Shown: piece after piece, positions 44,977-53,764 of the stretch
How positions within the stretch are numbered: the stretch's first letter is position 1
Layout of the letters: each line of letters starts with the position of its first letter
Origin: Fulvimarina sp.
Lineage (GTDB): Bacteria; Pseudomonadota; Alphaproteobacteria; Rhizobiales; Rhizobiaceae
Direction: 5' to 3'
Assembly: GCA_002700095.1 (NCBI GenBank)
Contig: PACL01000063.1
Coordinates: 1 to 64,000 of the forward strand
DNA length: 64,000 nucleotides
Notes under the pieces: generated by a model
Databases searched by the model: none
Told to the model about the DNA's origin: nothing
Seen by the model: the letters and a program-made list of their open reading frames with translations, nothing else
Program-made: the position numbers and the translations under genes

Positions 44977-45320
44977 ACGGTGTCTTGTCGGGCCCTTCTG
45001 GCTTGCCACATCCTGCCCGGCACAAGCAGCTTTCGCCGCAGGGCCGCACCGAATGCGCTCACCGGCTGCCGGCGCATCACGGGAGCCCCCTTTTCAGGAC
45101 CTCCCGTTGTAGCGGCCCGATCCGCACCCGCGCCGTAGTACGCGAGGGGCCGGCGGAGCCTTTGACCCGTCCGAGCCGTGAACCCCTCCGGAAGGGGCCA
45201 CGCCGCGGACACCGCCCGTCGTCCCGAACGATCCCGGCGATCATTCGTGTCCCTCGGGAAGACGGCGAGGGGATTGTGGGGGTGGTGGCTGGGGGTGGGG
45301 ATATCTTTTTTGGCACTTGC

Positions 45321-45363
45321 TCTCTTCCCTCGTCCTTCGACAAGCTCAGGATGAGGGAAGAGA
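45321..45363. repeat. Dispersed palindromic repeat, copy D
   Basis: TCTCTTCCCTCGTCCTTCGA, then CAAGCTCAGGATGAGGGAAGAGA; longest arms of the five copies (TCTCTTCCCTC/GAGGGAAGAGA perfect). Confidence 0.85.
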
Positions 45364-45430
45364 GCGGCGGCGGCCATGACGGTGCCGGACGAAAATCTTG
45401 ACGGGTCGACGACACGGCGACGGTAAAGTA

Positions 45431-45466
45431 GCCCCTTCATCCTGAGCCTGTCGAAGGGCGAGGGGC
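45431..45466. repeat. Dispersed palindromic repeat, copy E
   Basis: GCCCCTTCATCCTGAGCCTG, then TCGAAGGGCGAGGGGC; inverse orientation relative to copy D, 67 bases away, matching the B/C arrangement at 29.4 kb. Confidence 0.85.
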
Positions 45467-45667
45467 GCTTCGTGGAGGAGACCAAATGTCAGCTCTGCGC
45501 CCCATTTCGGTCCTTCCTAATCAAGTAGGGGGCACCCAAAGCTGCCGCTGGTCATTCCTCATGTCGCGGACAATTCGGATGGTACGGCGATCGCAAGTTC
45601 GCGACCCTCCAGACGACCGCCTCTGGGCAGTTTTCGCGTTAGAATCATTCTTTGACTGCACAATCTG

Positions 45668-45676
45668 TGATATACT
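45668..45676 (+). promoter_or_regulatory. Extended -10 promoter of the DUF3800 gene
   Basis: TGATATACT fits TG-N-TATAAT with one mismatch, 24 bases before the ATG at 45700. No good -35 is needed for such promoters. The AT-rich context differs from host promoters in this window. Confidence 0.45.
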
Positions 45677-45699
45677 CGCGAGGTTTATTGGGTGAGCAG

Positions 45700-46395
45700 A
45701 TGTACGTTGCATATTTCGATGAAGTGAAGCCAAACGAAAAGGAAATGCAGTACCGATACATCGTTGGTGGCATTGTCGTGGCTATGAGTAACATTCCAAA
45801 AATAGAGGCACAGCTGACGGAGCTTTCTCAGGAGGTATTCGGCACCTCAGACCTCACTACAGATACGGAGTTCCACAGCACGTTCATCTATAGCCGAAAA
45901 GGCGCCTTCAAACAGATGGAGCCGAACCAACGGCTCTACATCTTCGAACGTATGGGCCGAATTTTGTCGGACGGAGATGCCATCAGGAAAGTCTACGCCT
46001 GCATCAACACCGATAAGCTCTTCCCAGGCACAAACGCGGCCGAGCACGCCTTCATGCACTTCGTCGAACGCGTAGACAAAGTGATCGGCAAAGATGGCAC
46101 GGCAATCCTGATCGGCGACCTCGACGATCAGCAGGCCAAAAACATGGTCTCCGAATTCTCACGCTATCGAACACACGGAACCAACTCGAAGTACGGTAAG
46201 CTTATTACTCGCATAGTGGATTCAGTTCATTTCTGTCGATCGCACCATTCTCGCATGATCCAGTTGGCCGACGCCTATGTGTTCAGCGTGAGCAATACCT
46301 ACACAGGACGAACAGGTTGGTTTGCGAACGAATACCGGAAGGCGATGGCCCGCGCGGACTTGTGGCCGAACGCTTACAAGGAATGGCCGAGATAA
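45700..46395 (+). CDS. DUF3800 domain protein
   Basis: 231 aa. The opening MYVAYFDEVKPN carries the D-E pair (residues 7-8) that marks DUF3800, a predicted RNase H-like fold common in mobile elements and defence loci. YIVGGIVVAMSNIPKIE, EFHSTFIYSRKGAFKQM, CINTDKLF, AILIGDLDDQQAKNM and MIQLADAYVFSVSNTY follow the family order (second and third acidic positions in GDLDDQ and QLADAY). ATG at 45700 is chosen from the conserved start. Codon use is clearly less GC-rich than the flanking genes, indicating transfer. Confidence 0.82.
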   Translation: MYVAYFDEVKPNEKEMQYRYIVGGIVVAMSNIPKIEAQLTELSQEVFGTSDLTTDTEFHSTFIYSRKGAFKQMEPNQRLYIFERMGRILSDGDAIRKVYACINTDKLFPGTNAAEHAFMHFVERVDKVIGKDGTAILIGDLDDQQAKNMVSEFSRYRTHGTNSKYGKLITRIVDSVHFCRSHHSRMIQLADAYVFSVSNTYTGRTGWFANEYRKAMARADLWPNAYKEWPR

Positions 46396-46630
46396 CCTGC
46401 CCAGGCGCTGAAGCTACCAGTCCGTAAATGGCCATTGCTTCCTCCCACAACATGGGAGTACTGCCGATCCTTGCATCGAATGTTCCCGCAGGGACCAGAG
46501 CGCCTAAGGCTGCAACGGAAAAGCAAGTTTCTACGCCACCCTCCTAGATTGGAGACCCGCTCGCACGATTTCCCGACGCGTGCTAAGCGTTATATCTGGC
46601 GGGAAGCGCTCGCTCCGTATAGGGTTCGCA

Positions 46631-47428
46631 ATGGCGAATGAGGCAACGACAACGCTTGAAATCTACGGCCTGCCCGAGTTTGGGGGCGAGGTCGAAGGCG
46701 AGGTTTTGGCCGAAAAGTTCGCTGCCTTCATGCGCGGCCTCGTCGAGGCCGATCTTGCCTCCAATGGCGTGCGCCGGCACCGATTCGTGGTTACGAATCT
46801 CATAAAGTCTAGCGCCATCGCTACCGTCCAAGAGCGCGCCCGGGTCAGCAAGCCGTCCACGCATTCTGCCGCATTGTACTATTCCAATGCTCTGAGGGAC
46901 GTTCGAGAAAATAAGCCGACCGCTCGCAGGCTTCCGGTGCGTCTGGTTCGTACCTTCGGAGTTCTTGGGCGGGGCCTCGGGAAACGGTTCTACGCGGCCA
47001 ACGTCCTGCAAGATGGCGAGCCGGTCGTTAACATCGACAAGCTCTTCGCCGAGAATGCCGCACGCGTCCTTGGTGACATCAAGGCCGAGACCAAGCCGCT
47101 TGCGTTCACAGGCACGGCCTATGGCACGTTCGACGGTGTGCTCAAGGCGGCCGATTTCCGGCCAGCACTAAAGCGGGGCGTGCTTTGGCTGACTGCAGGG
47201 AATACGTCCATTGAGATTAACATATCAAACATTGAGCTCGAAGAAGTTGCAGAAGCTCTTGAACGGCGCTGCCGAGTTTCAGGGTTAGCGCACTACGACG
47301 GCCTTTCCGGCCTCCCGAGACTGGTGGATGTTAATAGCATCGAGCCTATAGAGCCCGGTGGCGGGCTTGCCCGCTGGCGTGGAGCCTTCGATCTTCCGCT
47401 CTACCACGAAAGCTGGGGTGACAATTGA
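46631..47428 (+). CDS. Unknown protein coupled to a PIN nuclease (candidate antitoxin/sensor)
   Basis: 265 aa, no recognised family. The N-terminal half (TTLEIYGLPEFGGEVEGEVL, then EKFAAFMRGLVEADLASNG, RHRFVVTNLIKSSAIATVQE) is alpha/beta. The C-terminal half (about residues 165-250) is beta-rich: LAFTGTAYGTFDGVLKAADF, VLWLTAGNTSIEINISNIEL, RRCRVSGLAHYDGLSGLPRLVDVNSIEPI (quoted in part). The last phrase (V.G...YD...G.P..V.V..I) looks like a small ligand- or nucleic-acid-binding barrel. The start is ATG 46631. The stop (TGA 47426-47428) overlaps the PIN gene's TTG start, so the two are made together. Lower GC than the chromosome. Function as partner or antitoxin is inferred. Confidence 0.75.
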   Translation: MANEATTTLEIYGLPEFGGEVEGEVLAEKFAAFMRGLVEADLASNGVRRHRFVVTNLIKSSAIATVQERARVSKPSTHSAALYYSNALRDVRENKPTARRLPVRLVRTFGVLGRGLGKRFYAANVLQDGEPVVNIDKLFAENAARVLGDIKAETKPLAFTGTAYGTFDGVLKAADFRPALKRGVLWLTAGNTSIEINISNIELEEVAEALERRCRVSGLAHYDGLSGLPRLVDVNSIEPIEPGGGLARWRGAFDLPLYHESWGDN

Positions 47429-48018
47429 CTGCCATTCGTCACCTCTATTGGGATAGTTGCGTTTTTCTTGCATACCTCAACGATGAGCGGTCGTCATATG
47501 GGAACGCCATAGACTACATCTACCAGTTCCTAGACGAAGCGAGGCAGGGCGAGTGCGCCATCTACTCGTCGTCGCTGACCCTAGCTGAAATAACGCGCAA
47601 GCACCTGCTGAACAACAGCTTCGGCAGCTTTGAGGATTTTTTGAAGGACTTTCAAGGCGCTGTGATTTTGGTCGACCCGTCGCCGCCCATCATGCTCACG
47701 GCGGGTCATCTGCGCGGGATGGAATACACCAAAGGTAGCGGCAAAAGGCCCCTTGCGACTCCCGATGCAATCCATCTCGCGACAGCTCTTGCGCTAGAAG
47801 GCTACGGGGTAAGTCTAACCGCGCTTCATAGCTTCGATAGAGGCCGAGGAGGCAAATATGTGCCCATCGTTGGCTTTGAGGATTGGTGCGGGGGCTGCAT
47901 GAACGATTTCGTCGTGTCCCGCGTGGTTGCTATGAACCGGGAGCCTCCCATCCATCCTAGTCCAATGCTGAACGTTGGCACCGCCAAGCGGCCGCGCCGT
48001 GCCATCGACCTGCGGTAG
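47425..48018 (+). CDS. PIN-domain nuclease (VapC-like, long form)
   Basis: 197 aa from a TTG overlapping the previous stop; no in-frame ATG is near. PIN acidic residues are all present: D10 (LYWDSCVFLAYLNDE), E55 (SSLTLAEITRKH), D114 (LATPDAIHLATALALE) and D138 (LHSFDRG). PIN proteins cut RNA with Mg2+ and are most often VapC toxins. This one is longer than classic VapC (about 130 aa), with a C-terminal tail carrying CGGC (about residues 155-158) and a basic end (KRPRRAIDLR). The partner is the unusual 265-aa protein, not a VapB-type antitoxin. Confidence 0.82.
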   Translation: MTAIRHLYWDSCVFLAYLNDERSSYGNAIDYIYQFLDEARQGECAIYSSSLTLAEITRKHLLNNSFGSFEDFLKDFQGAVILVDPSPPIMLTAGHLRGMEYTKGSGKRPLATPDAIHLATALALEGYGVSLTALHSFDRGRGGKYVPIVGFEDWCGGCMNDFVVSRVVAMNREPPIHPSPMLNVGTAKRPRRAIDLR

Positions 48019-48353
48019 CCTTACGGCACCTGACTTGCGGCAAGTCCGATATACTCGTTCGCTGGCGACCGTTACTTCCTCCGCCGATTGAGAGAGCGAT
48101 GAAGAAGTATCCCACGGAACGGCAGCTTTCTGTCTGCGATGTTTCAAAGCCGCCCGACTGCTTTCGGCCCCTCTCAGCCGCCGCTCAACCTCGTCCGTCC
48201 GACCGTTACGGTCCTCATAAACCCGCGTAAAACCCGAACACCACCTCTCTTCCACCGCCCCCCATCCATCCGCCATGCGAACTGTGCTCGCAGTTCCGGG
48301 TCGCTCCCCTATGATGCATCGGACGAGACCGGGGCGCATGAGGAGGGACTGAC
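48019..48353. other. Noncoding right flank of the accessory insert
   Basis: 335 bases; GC rises back towards the chromosome average. GATATACTCG (48050-48059) repeats the 10 bases at 45669-45678. A good ribosome site GAGGAGGGA (48341-48349) serves the next gene. No tRNA or integrase remnant seen. Confidence 0.45.
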
Positions 48354-51300
48354 GTGACCAAGACCGAAAACCCGAGCAAGGACGCCGTCGTCGGGGCCGT
48401 GGCGGAGCGGCTGGGGCGCGATAGCGACGGGGCGAAGCTGGCGCCGCTGCTGTTTGCCCGCCCGCCGGTGGAGGATCTGGAAGCCTTCGACGCGGCGGCG
48501 CTGGCGGCGGCGGCGAAGGCCGGGGCCGAGGCGCTCAGCGCCCACCGGCCGGGGCGGCCGCTGGTCTTCATCGACCGGCCGGACGAGTTCCGCCATGCCG
48601 GCGAGCCGCAGGAGCTGGTCACCGTCGTATGCGACGACATGGCCTTCCTGTTCGATTCGCTCACCGCCGAGATCGCCGAGCGGGCGAACGAGATCCACTA
48701 CATCTCCCATCCGATCCTCGACGTGACCCGCAGTGCCGACGGGGCGCTGGCGGATTTTGCCGCCTCGCGGGTGGACGAGGAGACGCGGGCGGGCACGACC
48801 CGCACCAGCCTCATCCAATTCGCCGTCGACCCGATGGCGGGGGGCGATCCGGGCTCGGGGCTGGCTGAGGCGCTGGAGAAGATCCTCGCCCAGGTGAGCG
48901 ACGCGAACCGCGACTTTACCGCCATGCGCGAGCGCGTCAGCCGCGCCATCGCGGCGCTGGAGACGCGGGCGGGCGCCCTGCCCGAGGAGGAGCGGGCGAG
49001 CGCCATGGAGGCGGCGCGGCTTCTGGAATGGCTGCGCGACGACAACTTCATCTTCCTCGGCAGCTGCGACTACGACTATCGCGGCGCGCGGGACGGCGAG
49101 ATCCTGGAGCGCCGCCAGAGCGACGCGCTCGGCATCCTTTCCGACCCGGACGTGCGCATCCTCGGCCGGGCGGGCCGGCCGATGGTGACGACGCCGGAGA
49201 TACGGGCGTTCCTCGAGGCCGCGAGCCCGCTGATCGTCACCAAGGCCAACGCCAAGTCGCTGGTCCACCGGCGGGCCTACATGGATTATGTCGGCGTCAA
49301 GCAATATGACGCAGAGGGCCGGCTGACCGGCGAATTGCGCATCGTCGGCCTGTTCACCTCCTCGGCCTATACCCGCTCGATCCTGACCATTCCGCATGTG
49401 CGGCTGAAGGCCGAGACGGTGATCGCGCGCTCGGGCTTCAGGCCGGGCTCCCATTCGTCCAAGGCGCTGCTCAACGCGCTGGAATCCTATCCGCGCGACG
49501 AGGTGTTCCAGATCGACGCCGAGCTGCTCGAACGCTACGCGGCGACGGTGGTGGAGCTCGGCGAGCGGCCGCGGGTGCGCGTCCTGCCGCGGGTCGACCG
49601 CTTCGACCGCTTCGCCTCGATCATCGTCTACGTGCCGCGCGACCGCTACGATTCGCGGCTGCGCGAGCGGATCGGCCATCTCCTCGCCGAGGCCTATGAC
49701 GGCCATGTCTCGGCCTATTACCCGGCCTTTCCGGAGGGGCTTCTCGCCCGCGTCCACATCATCGTCGGGCGGGCCGGCGATCCGACGCCGGAGGTCGACG
49801 TCGCCCGGCTGGAGGCGCGCATCGCCGAGATGGCGCGCAACTGGGAGGACGAGTTCGTCGCGGCGCTGTCGCGGGCGCAGGCGCCGAGCCACCACCAGCG
49901 CTTCGCCAGCGGCCTGCCCGGCAGCTACCGCGACAGCGTCGCGCCGGCCGAAGCGGTGCGCGACGTCGCCGTCATCGAGAAGCTCGACGACGACGCGCCG
50001 CTCTTCGTCGACTTCTACCGCCGCGACGGCGACGGGGCCGACACGGTGCGGCTGAAGATCTACCATCTCGGCCGGGCGGTGGCGCTGTCGACGCGGGTGC
50101 CGATTCTCGAAAACATGGGCTTCTCGGTGGTCTCCGAGCGCACCTTCCGGCTCGCCCGGCCGGATGGCGACGCGGTGCATCTGCACGACATGGACCTGGT
50201 GCGCGCCGCCGGCGGCCAAGAGATCCGGCTTGAGGACGGCGGCAAGGCGCTGGAGGACACCTTCGGCGCGGTCTGGCGCGGGCGCATCGAGAATGACGGC
50301 TTCAACGCCCTGGTGCTGGAGGCCGGCCTCGACTTCCGCAAGGCGAACGTCCTGCGCGCCTATGCCCGCTACCTGCGCCAGGGGGGCCTTGCCTATTCGC
50401 CGGACTATCTGGCGGCGGCGCTGGTGCGCCATCCGGCGATCGCGGGAGCCCTGTGGCGGCTGTTCGAGACGTCGCTCGATCCGGATCGGGCGGGTGACGG
50501 CGACGGCGATGGCGGGGCCGAACCCGCCGGCGGCGACGAGCCGGAGAGCCGGCAGGCGCGGCGGGCCGAGGCGCGGGGCGCCGGCGCCATCCATGGCGAG
50601 ATCGTCGAGGCGCTGGACGCGGTGGATTCGGCCGACGACGACCGCATCGTCCGGCGCTTCCTCAACGCCATCCTCGCGACGCTGCGCACCAATTACTTCG
50701 CCGTCGACGGAATTTCCGCCGAGGCCGATTCCGAACCCGGTCGGGTGCAGCCGGCGCTGGCCTTCAAGTTCGATTCCGGCGCGGTGGAGGGCCTGCCGGC
50801 GCCGGTGCCGTTCCGCGAGATCTTCGTCTTCGACGCCCGGGTGGAGGGCGTGCATCTCAGATTCGGCTCGGTCGCGCGCGGCGGCCTCCGATGGTCGGAC
50901 CGGGCGCAGGATTATCGCACCGAGGTGCTCGGCCTCGTCAAGGCGCAGCAGGTGAAGAACGCCGTGATCGTGCCGGTGGGGGCCAAGGGCGGGTTCTATG
51001 CCAAGCGCCTGCCGGACGCCTCGCAGCGCGATCAGTGGTTTGCCGCCGGCCGATCGGCCTATGTCGTCTTCGTCGCCTCGCTCCTGTCGGTGACGGACAA
51101 TCTTGCCGGCGACACGGTCGTCACGCCGGAGCGGGTGCGCCGCCACGACGGCAACGACCCGTATTTCGTCGTCGCCGCCGACAAGGGCACGGCGACCTTC
51201 TCCGACACCGCCAACGCCATCGCCCAGTCGGAGGACTTCTGGCTCGACGACGCCTTTGCCTCGGGGGGCTCGGCCGGCTACGACCACAAGGCCATGGGCA

Positions 51301-53285
51301 TCACCGCGCGCGGCGCCTGGGAAGCGGTGAAGCGGCATTTCCGGGAGATCGAGCGGGAGGGAGCCGAGGCCGACGGCGGCGCCTGGGACATCCAGGCCGA
51401 ACCCTTCACCGCCGCCGGCTGCGGCGACATGTCGGGCGACGTCTTCGGCAACGGCATGCTGCTCTCGCGGCAGACGAAGCTCGTCGCGGCCTTCGACCAC
51501 CGCGACATCTTCATCGATCCGAACCCCGACCCGGCCGCCTCCTTTGCGGAGCGCCAGCGCCTCTTCGCGCAGCCCCGCTCGTCCTGGCAGGACTATGACA
51601 GCTCGACGATCTCCCATGGCGGCGGCGTGTTCTCGCGGCGGGAGAAGCTGATCCATCTCTCGGACGAGGCGGCGGCCGCCATCGGCTTCGAGCGCAACGA
51701 GGGCACCCCCGCCGAGATCATCACCGCGATCCTCAAGGCCCCCGTCGACCTCCTGTGGTTCGGCGGCATCGGCACCTATGTGCGGGCGTCGAGCGAGAGC
51801 AATCTCGACGTCGGCGACCGGGCGAACGACGCGGTGCGCATCACCGGCCTCGACATCCGGGCGAAAGTTGTCGGCGAGGGCGCCAATCTCGGCGTCACCC
51901 AGAAGGGGCGCATCGAATTCGCCCGGCGCGGCGGCCGGATCAACTCCGACGCCATCGACAATTCGGCCGGCGTCAACACCTCCGACGTCGAGGTGAACAT
52001 CAAGATCGCGCTGAAGGGGGCGATGGGCGACGGCCGGCTGTCGCGCGAGGACCGCAACAGGCTGCTCGCCTCGATGACCGGCGAGGGGGCCGAGCTGGTG
52101 CTCGCCAACAATTACGAGCAGTCGCTGGCAATCTCGCTGGAACAGTGCGACGGCGTCTCGGCGCTGGCCCTGCAGTCACGCTTCATGAGCGTCCTCGAGG
52201 CGGCGGGCCATCTGAACCGAACGGTGGAGACGCTGCCCTCCGAGAGCGCCATCGCGGATCTGCGCAGCACCGGCCAAGGGCTGACCCGGCCGGAGATCGG
52301 CGTCCTCCTCGCCTATGCCAAGATCACCCTCTTTGACGCCATCGTCGCCAGCGACCTGCCGGACGATCCGTATCTGGAAGACCGGCTGCACGACTATTTC
52401 CCGGTGCCGATGCGCCGGGACTTTTCGCGGGACATCAAGGGCCACCGGCTCGCCCGCGAGATCATCGCGACGGTGCTCGCCAACGAGATCGTCAACCGAA
52501 CCGGGCCGACCTTCGTCACCACCATGGAGGAGGCGACCGGCGCCGCGCCGGCGGCGGTCGTGCGGGCCTTCGTCGCGGCCAAGGACGGCTTCGACATCCG
52601 GGCCCTCTACGAGCGGATCGACGCCCTCGACGCGAGGCTTTCGGGAAGCCTGCAGAACGGCCTCTACCGGCAGGTGGGCTGGTTCCTGCGGCGGCTGACC
52701 AACTGGTATGTGATGAACGAGGGTTTCGGCTCGGGGCTGACCAGCGTCGCCATCGAGAGCCGCGACGCCCTCGGCCAGCTGCGCGGACGACTCGCCGACA
52801 TCGCCTCCGAGGCCGCCCGCAACGAGGCCGAGCAGCGCATCGCCAACTGGACCCGAAGGGGCGTGCCGGAGGATCTGGCCGAGGAGGTGGCGCTCCTGCC
52901 GCTGATCGCCCTCATCCCCGACATCGCCTCGGTCTCGCGGGAGACCGGCCGGCCGCTGGAGGAGACGGTGGAGAGCTATTTCGAGATCACCCGGCTGTTC
53001 GAGATCGGCCGGCTGGAAGCGGCGCTGTTCCGGCTGGATACCAGCGACTATTTCGAAACGCTGGCCCTGCAGCGGGCGGAAAGCCAGATCGCGCGGGCAA
53101 GGCGCCAACTGACGACGGCGACGCTGAAGAGCGGCCAGGACGCGGAAGCCTGGGCGAAGGAGCGCCAGGGCACCGTCGAGCGGATCCGCGGCCAGCTGGT
53201 GGCGCTGGCGGGAAGCGGCGAGACCTCGGTCGCCCGGCTCACCGTCGCGGCCGGGCTGTTGTCGGACCTCGCCTTGCAGGTCTGA
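48354..53285 (+). CDS. gdhB: NAD-specific glutamate dehydrogenase, large (about 180-kDa) form
   Basis: 1643 aa, normal for the family. Converts glutamate to 2-oxoglutarate and ammonia with NAD. Order: N-terminal ACT-like regulatory region (from about residue 35 to 600: LVTVVCDDMAFLFDSLTAEI, YPRDEVFQIDAELL, RVHIIVGRAGDPTPEVD), the catalytic domain with FGSVARGGLRWSDRAQDYRTEVLGL (quoted in part), KNAVIVPVGAKGGFYAKR (catalytic lysine region, about 865-882), DVFGNGMLLS and WFGGIGTYVRAS. A helical C-terminal domain follows. The start is GTG at 48354 behind GAGGAGGGA. The long antisense frame is an artefact. Confidence 0.95.
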   Translation: MTKTENPSKDAVVGAVAERLGRDSDGAKLAPLLFARPPVEDLEAFDAAALAAAAKAGAEALSAHRPGRPLVFIDRPDEFRHAGEPQELVTVVCDDMAFLFDSLTAEIAERANEIHYISHPILDVTRSADGALADFAASRVDEETRAGTTRTSLIQFAVDPMAGGDPGSGLAEALEKILAQVSDANRDFTAMRERVSRAIAALETRAGALPEEERASAMEAARLLEWLRDDNFIFLGSCDYDYRGARDGEILERRQSDALGILSDPDVRILGRAGRPMVTTPEIRAFLEAASPLIVTKANAKSLVHRRAYMDYVGVKQYDAEGRLTGELRIVGLFTSSAYTRSILTIPHVRLKAETVIARSGFRPGSHSSKALLNALESYPRDEVFQIDAELLERYAATVVELGERPRVRVLPRVDRFDRFASIIVYVPRDRYDSRLRERIGHLLAEAYDGHVSAYYPAFPEGLLARVHIIVGRAGDPTPEVDVARLEARIAEMARNWEDEFVAALSRAQAPSHHQRFASGLPGSYRDSVAPAEAVRDVAVIEKLDDDAPLFVDFYRRDGDGADTVRLKIYHLGRAVALSTRVPILENMGFSVVSERTFRLARPDGDAVHLHDMDLVRAAGGQEIRLEDGGKALEDTFGAVWRGRIENDGFNALVLEAGLDFRKANVLRAYARYLRQGGLAYSPDYLAAALVRHPAIAGALWRLFETSLDPDRAGDGDGDGGAEPAGGDEPESRQARRAEARGAGAIHGEIVEALDAVDSADDDRIVRRFLNAILATLRTNYFAVDGISAEADSEPGRVQPALAFKFDSGAVEGLPAPVPFREIFVFDARVEGVHLRFGSVARGGLRWSDRAQDYRTEVLGLVKAQQVKNAVIVPVGAKGGFYAKRLPDASQRDQWFAAGRSAYVVFVASLLSVTDNLAGDTVVTPERVRRHDGNDPYFVVAADKGTATFSDTANAIAQSEDFWLDDAFASGGSAGYDHKAMGITARGAWEAVKRHFREIEREGAEADGGAWDIQAEPFTAAGCGDMSGDVFGNGMLLSRQTKLVAAFDHRDIFIDPNPDPAASFAERQRLFAQPRSSWQDYDSSTISHGGGVFSRREKLIHLSDEAAAAIGFERNEGTPAEIITAILKAPVDLLWFGGIGTYVRASSESNLDVGDRANDAVRITGLDIRAKVVGEGANLGVTQKGRIEFARRGGRINSDAIDNSAGVNTSDVEVNIKIALKGAMGDGRLSREDRNRLLASMTGEGAELVLANNYEQSLAISLEQCDGVSALALQSRFMSVLEAAGHLNRTVETLPSESAIADLRSTGQGLTRPEIGVLLAYAKITLFDAIVASDLPDDPYLEDRLHDYFPVPMRRDFSRDIKGHRLAREIIATVLANEIVNRTGPTFVTTMEEATGAAPAAVVRAFVAAKDGFDIRALYERIDALDARLSGSLQNGLYRQVGWFLRRLTNWYVMNEGFGSGLTSVAIESRDALGQLRGRLADIASEAARNEAEQRIANWTRRGVPEDLAEEVALLPLIALIPDIASVSRETGRPLEETVESYFEITRLFEIGRLEAALFRLDTSDYFETLALQRAESQIARARRQLTTATLKSGQDAEAWAKERQGTVERIRGQLVALAGSGETSVARLTVAAGLLSDLALQV

Positions 53286-53297
53286 CGACCCCTCGAG

Positions 53298-53328
53298 AAA
53301 AAGCGCCGGCGCCACAAAGGGCGCCGGC
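53298..53328 (-). terminator. Terminator between gdhB and the small basic gene (minus-strand T-run)
   Basis: GCCGGCGCC (53305-53313) pairs with GGCGCCGGC (53320-53328); on the minus strand five Ts follow (53302-53298). It ends the minus-strand 43-aa gene and may also help terminate gdhB. Confidence 0.75.
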
Positions 53329-53432
53329 CATGACGATCGTGCGATGTCCGTTCCGTCCCCTCCCCCTTCGGGAGCGGACGTCTGACGCGCGCAGATCGAG
53401 CCGGTCCAAGATCCGGCCCGATCGGACCGGCG

Positions 53433-53564
53433 TCACTTCTTCTTGTCGCTCGACTGGGGCGCGGCGAACTTGCCGGGCACCGTCATCGGGACCGCGTCCT
53501 TGGCCTTCTTGTCGGCCTTCGGCTTGCGGGTTTCCTTGTTGCTGCGCATCTGACCCTTGGCCAT
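53433..53564 (-). CDS. Small basic lysine-rich protein
   Basis: 43 aa: starts MAKGQMRSNKETRKPKADKK, ends QSSDKKK. Too short for normal gene finding, but it has a terminator of its own, an alternative start three codons upstream (53573), and a sequence close to a widespread rhizobial small protein that begins MAKGQMRSN. About 30% Lys/Arg suggests nucleic-acid or ribosome contact. Function unknown. Confidence 0.75.
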   Translation of the reverse strand: MAKGQMRSNKETRKPKADKKAKDAVPMTVPGKFAAPQSSDKKK

Positions 53565-53764
53565 GGCTGTCATCCTTCACGGGTTGCGATGGCGAGCGTT
53601 AGCATGCGGCGAAACGGAAGACGCGAGAAATTCTCGTGAGGGGCGATGGCGAAGTTGTGCCGGGACGAGGGCCGAAGTGGTGGGCGAGGAAGTGATCGGA
53701 AATTGGCAGCGTCGATCCGCTGGTTCGAGCGTTACGAATGACGGCTTCCGAGCCATCAAAGCAG

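Larger units (their letters stand above)
44744..45485. other. Repeat-rich noncoding region left of the accessory insert
   Basis: About 740 bases without a convincing gene. The first 170 bases are extremely GC-rich. Then come the 44915-44976 perfect inverted repeat and two copies (D, E) of the dispersed palindrome. The right edge adjoins the lower-GC insert. Confidence 0.6.

Noticed and set aside
45486-45695. 69-codon frame before the DUF3800 gene
   Set aside because: No ribosome site, overlaps the promoter and the opposite-strand frame, and has no recognisable composition.
48309-51656. Open frame of over 1100 codons antisense to the glutamate dehydrogenase gene
   Set aside because: Mirror frame caused by high third-position GC; composition is Arg/Gly/His/Asp-rich with no domain, and the sense gene is unmistakable.
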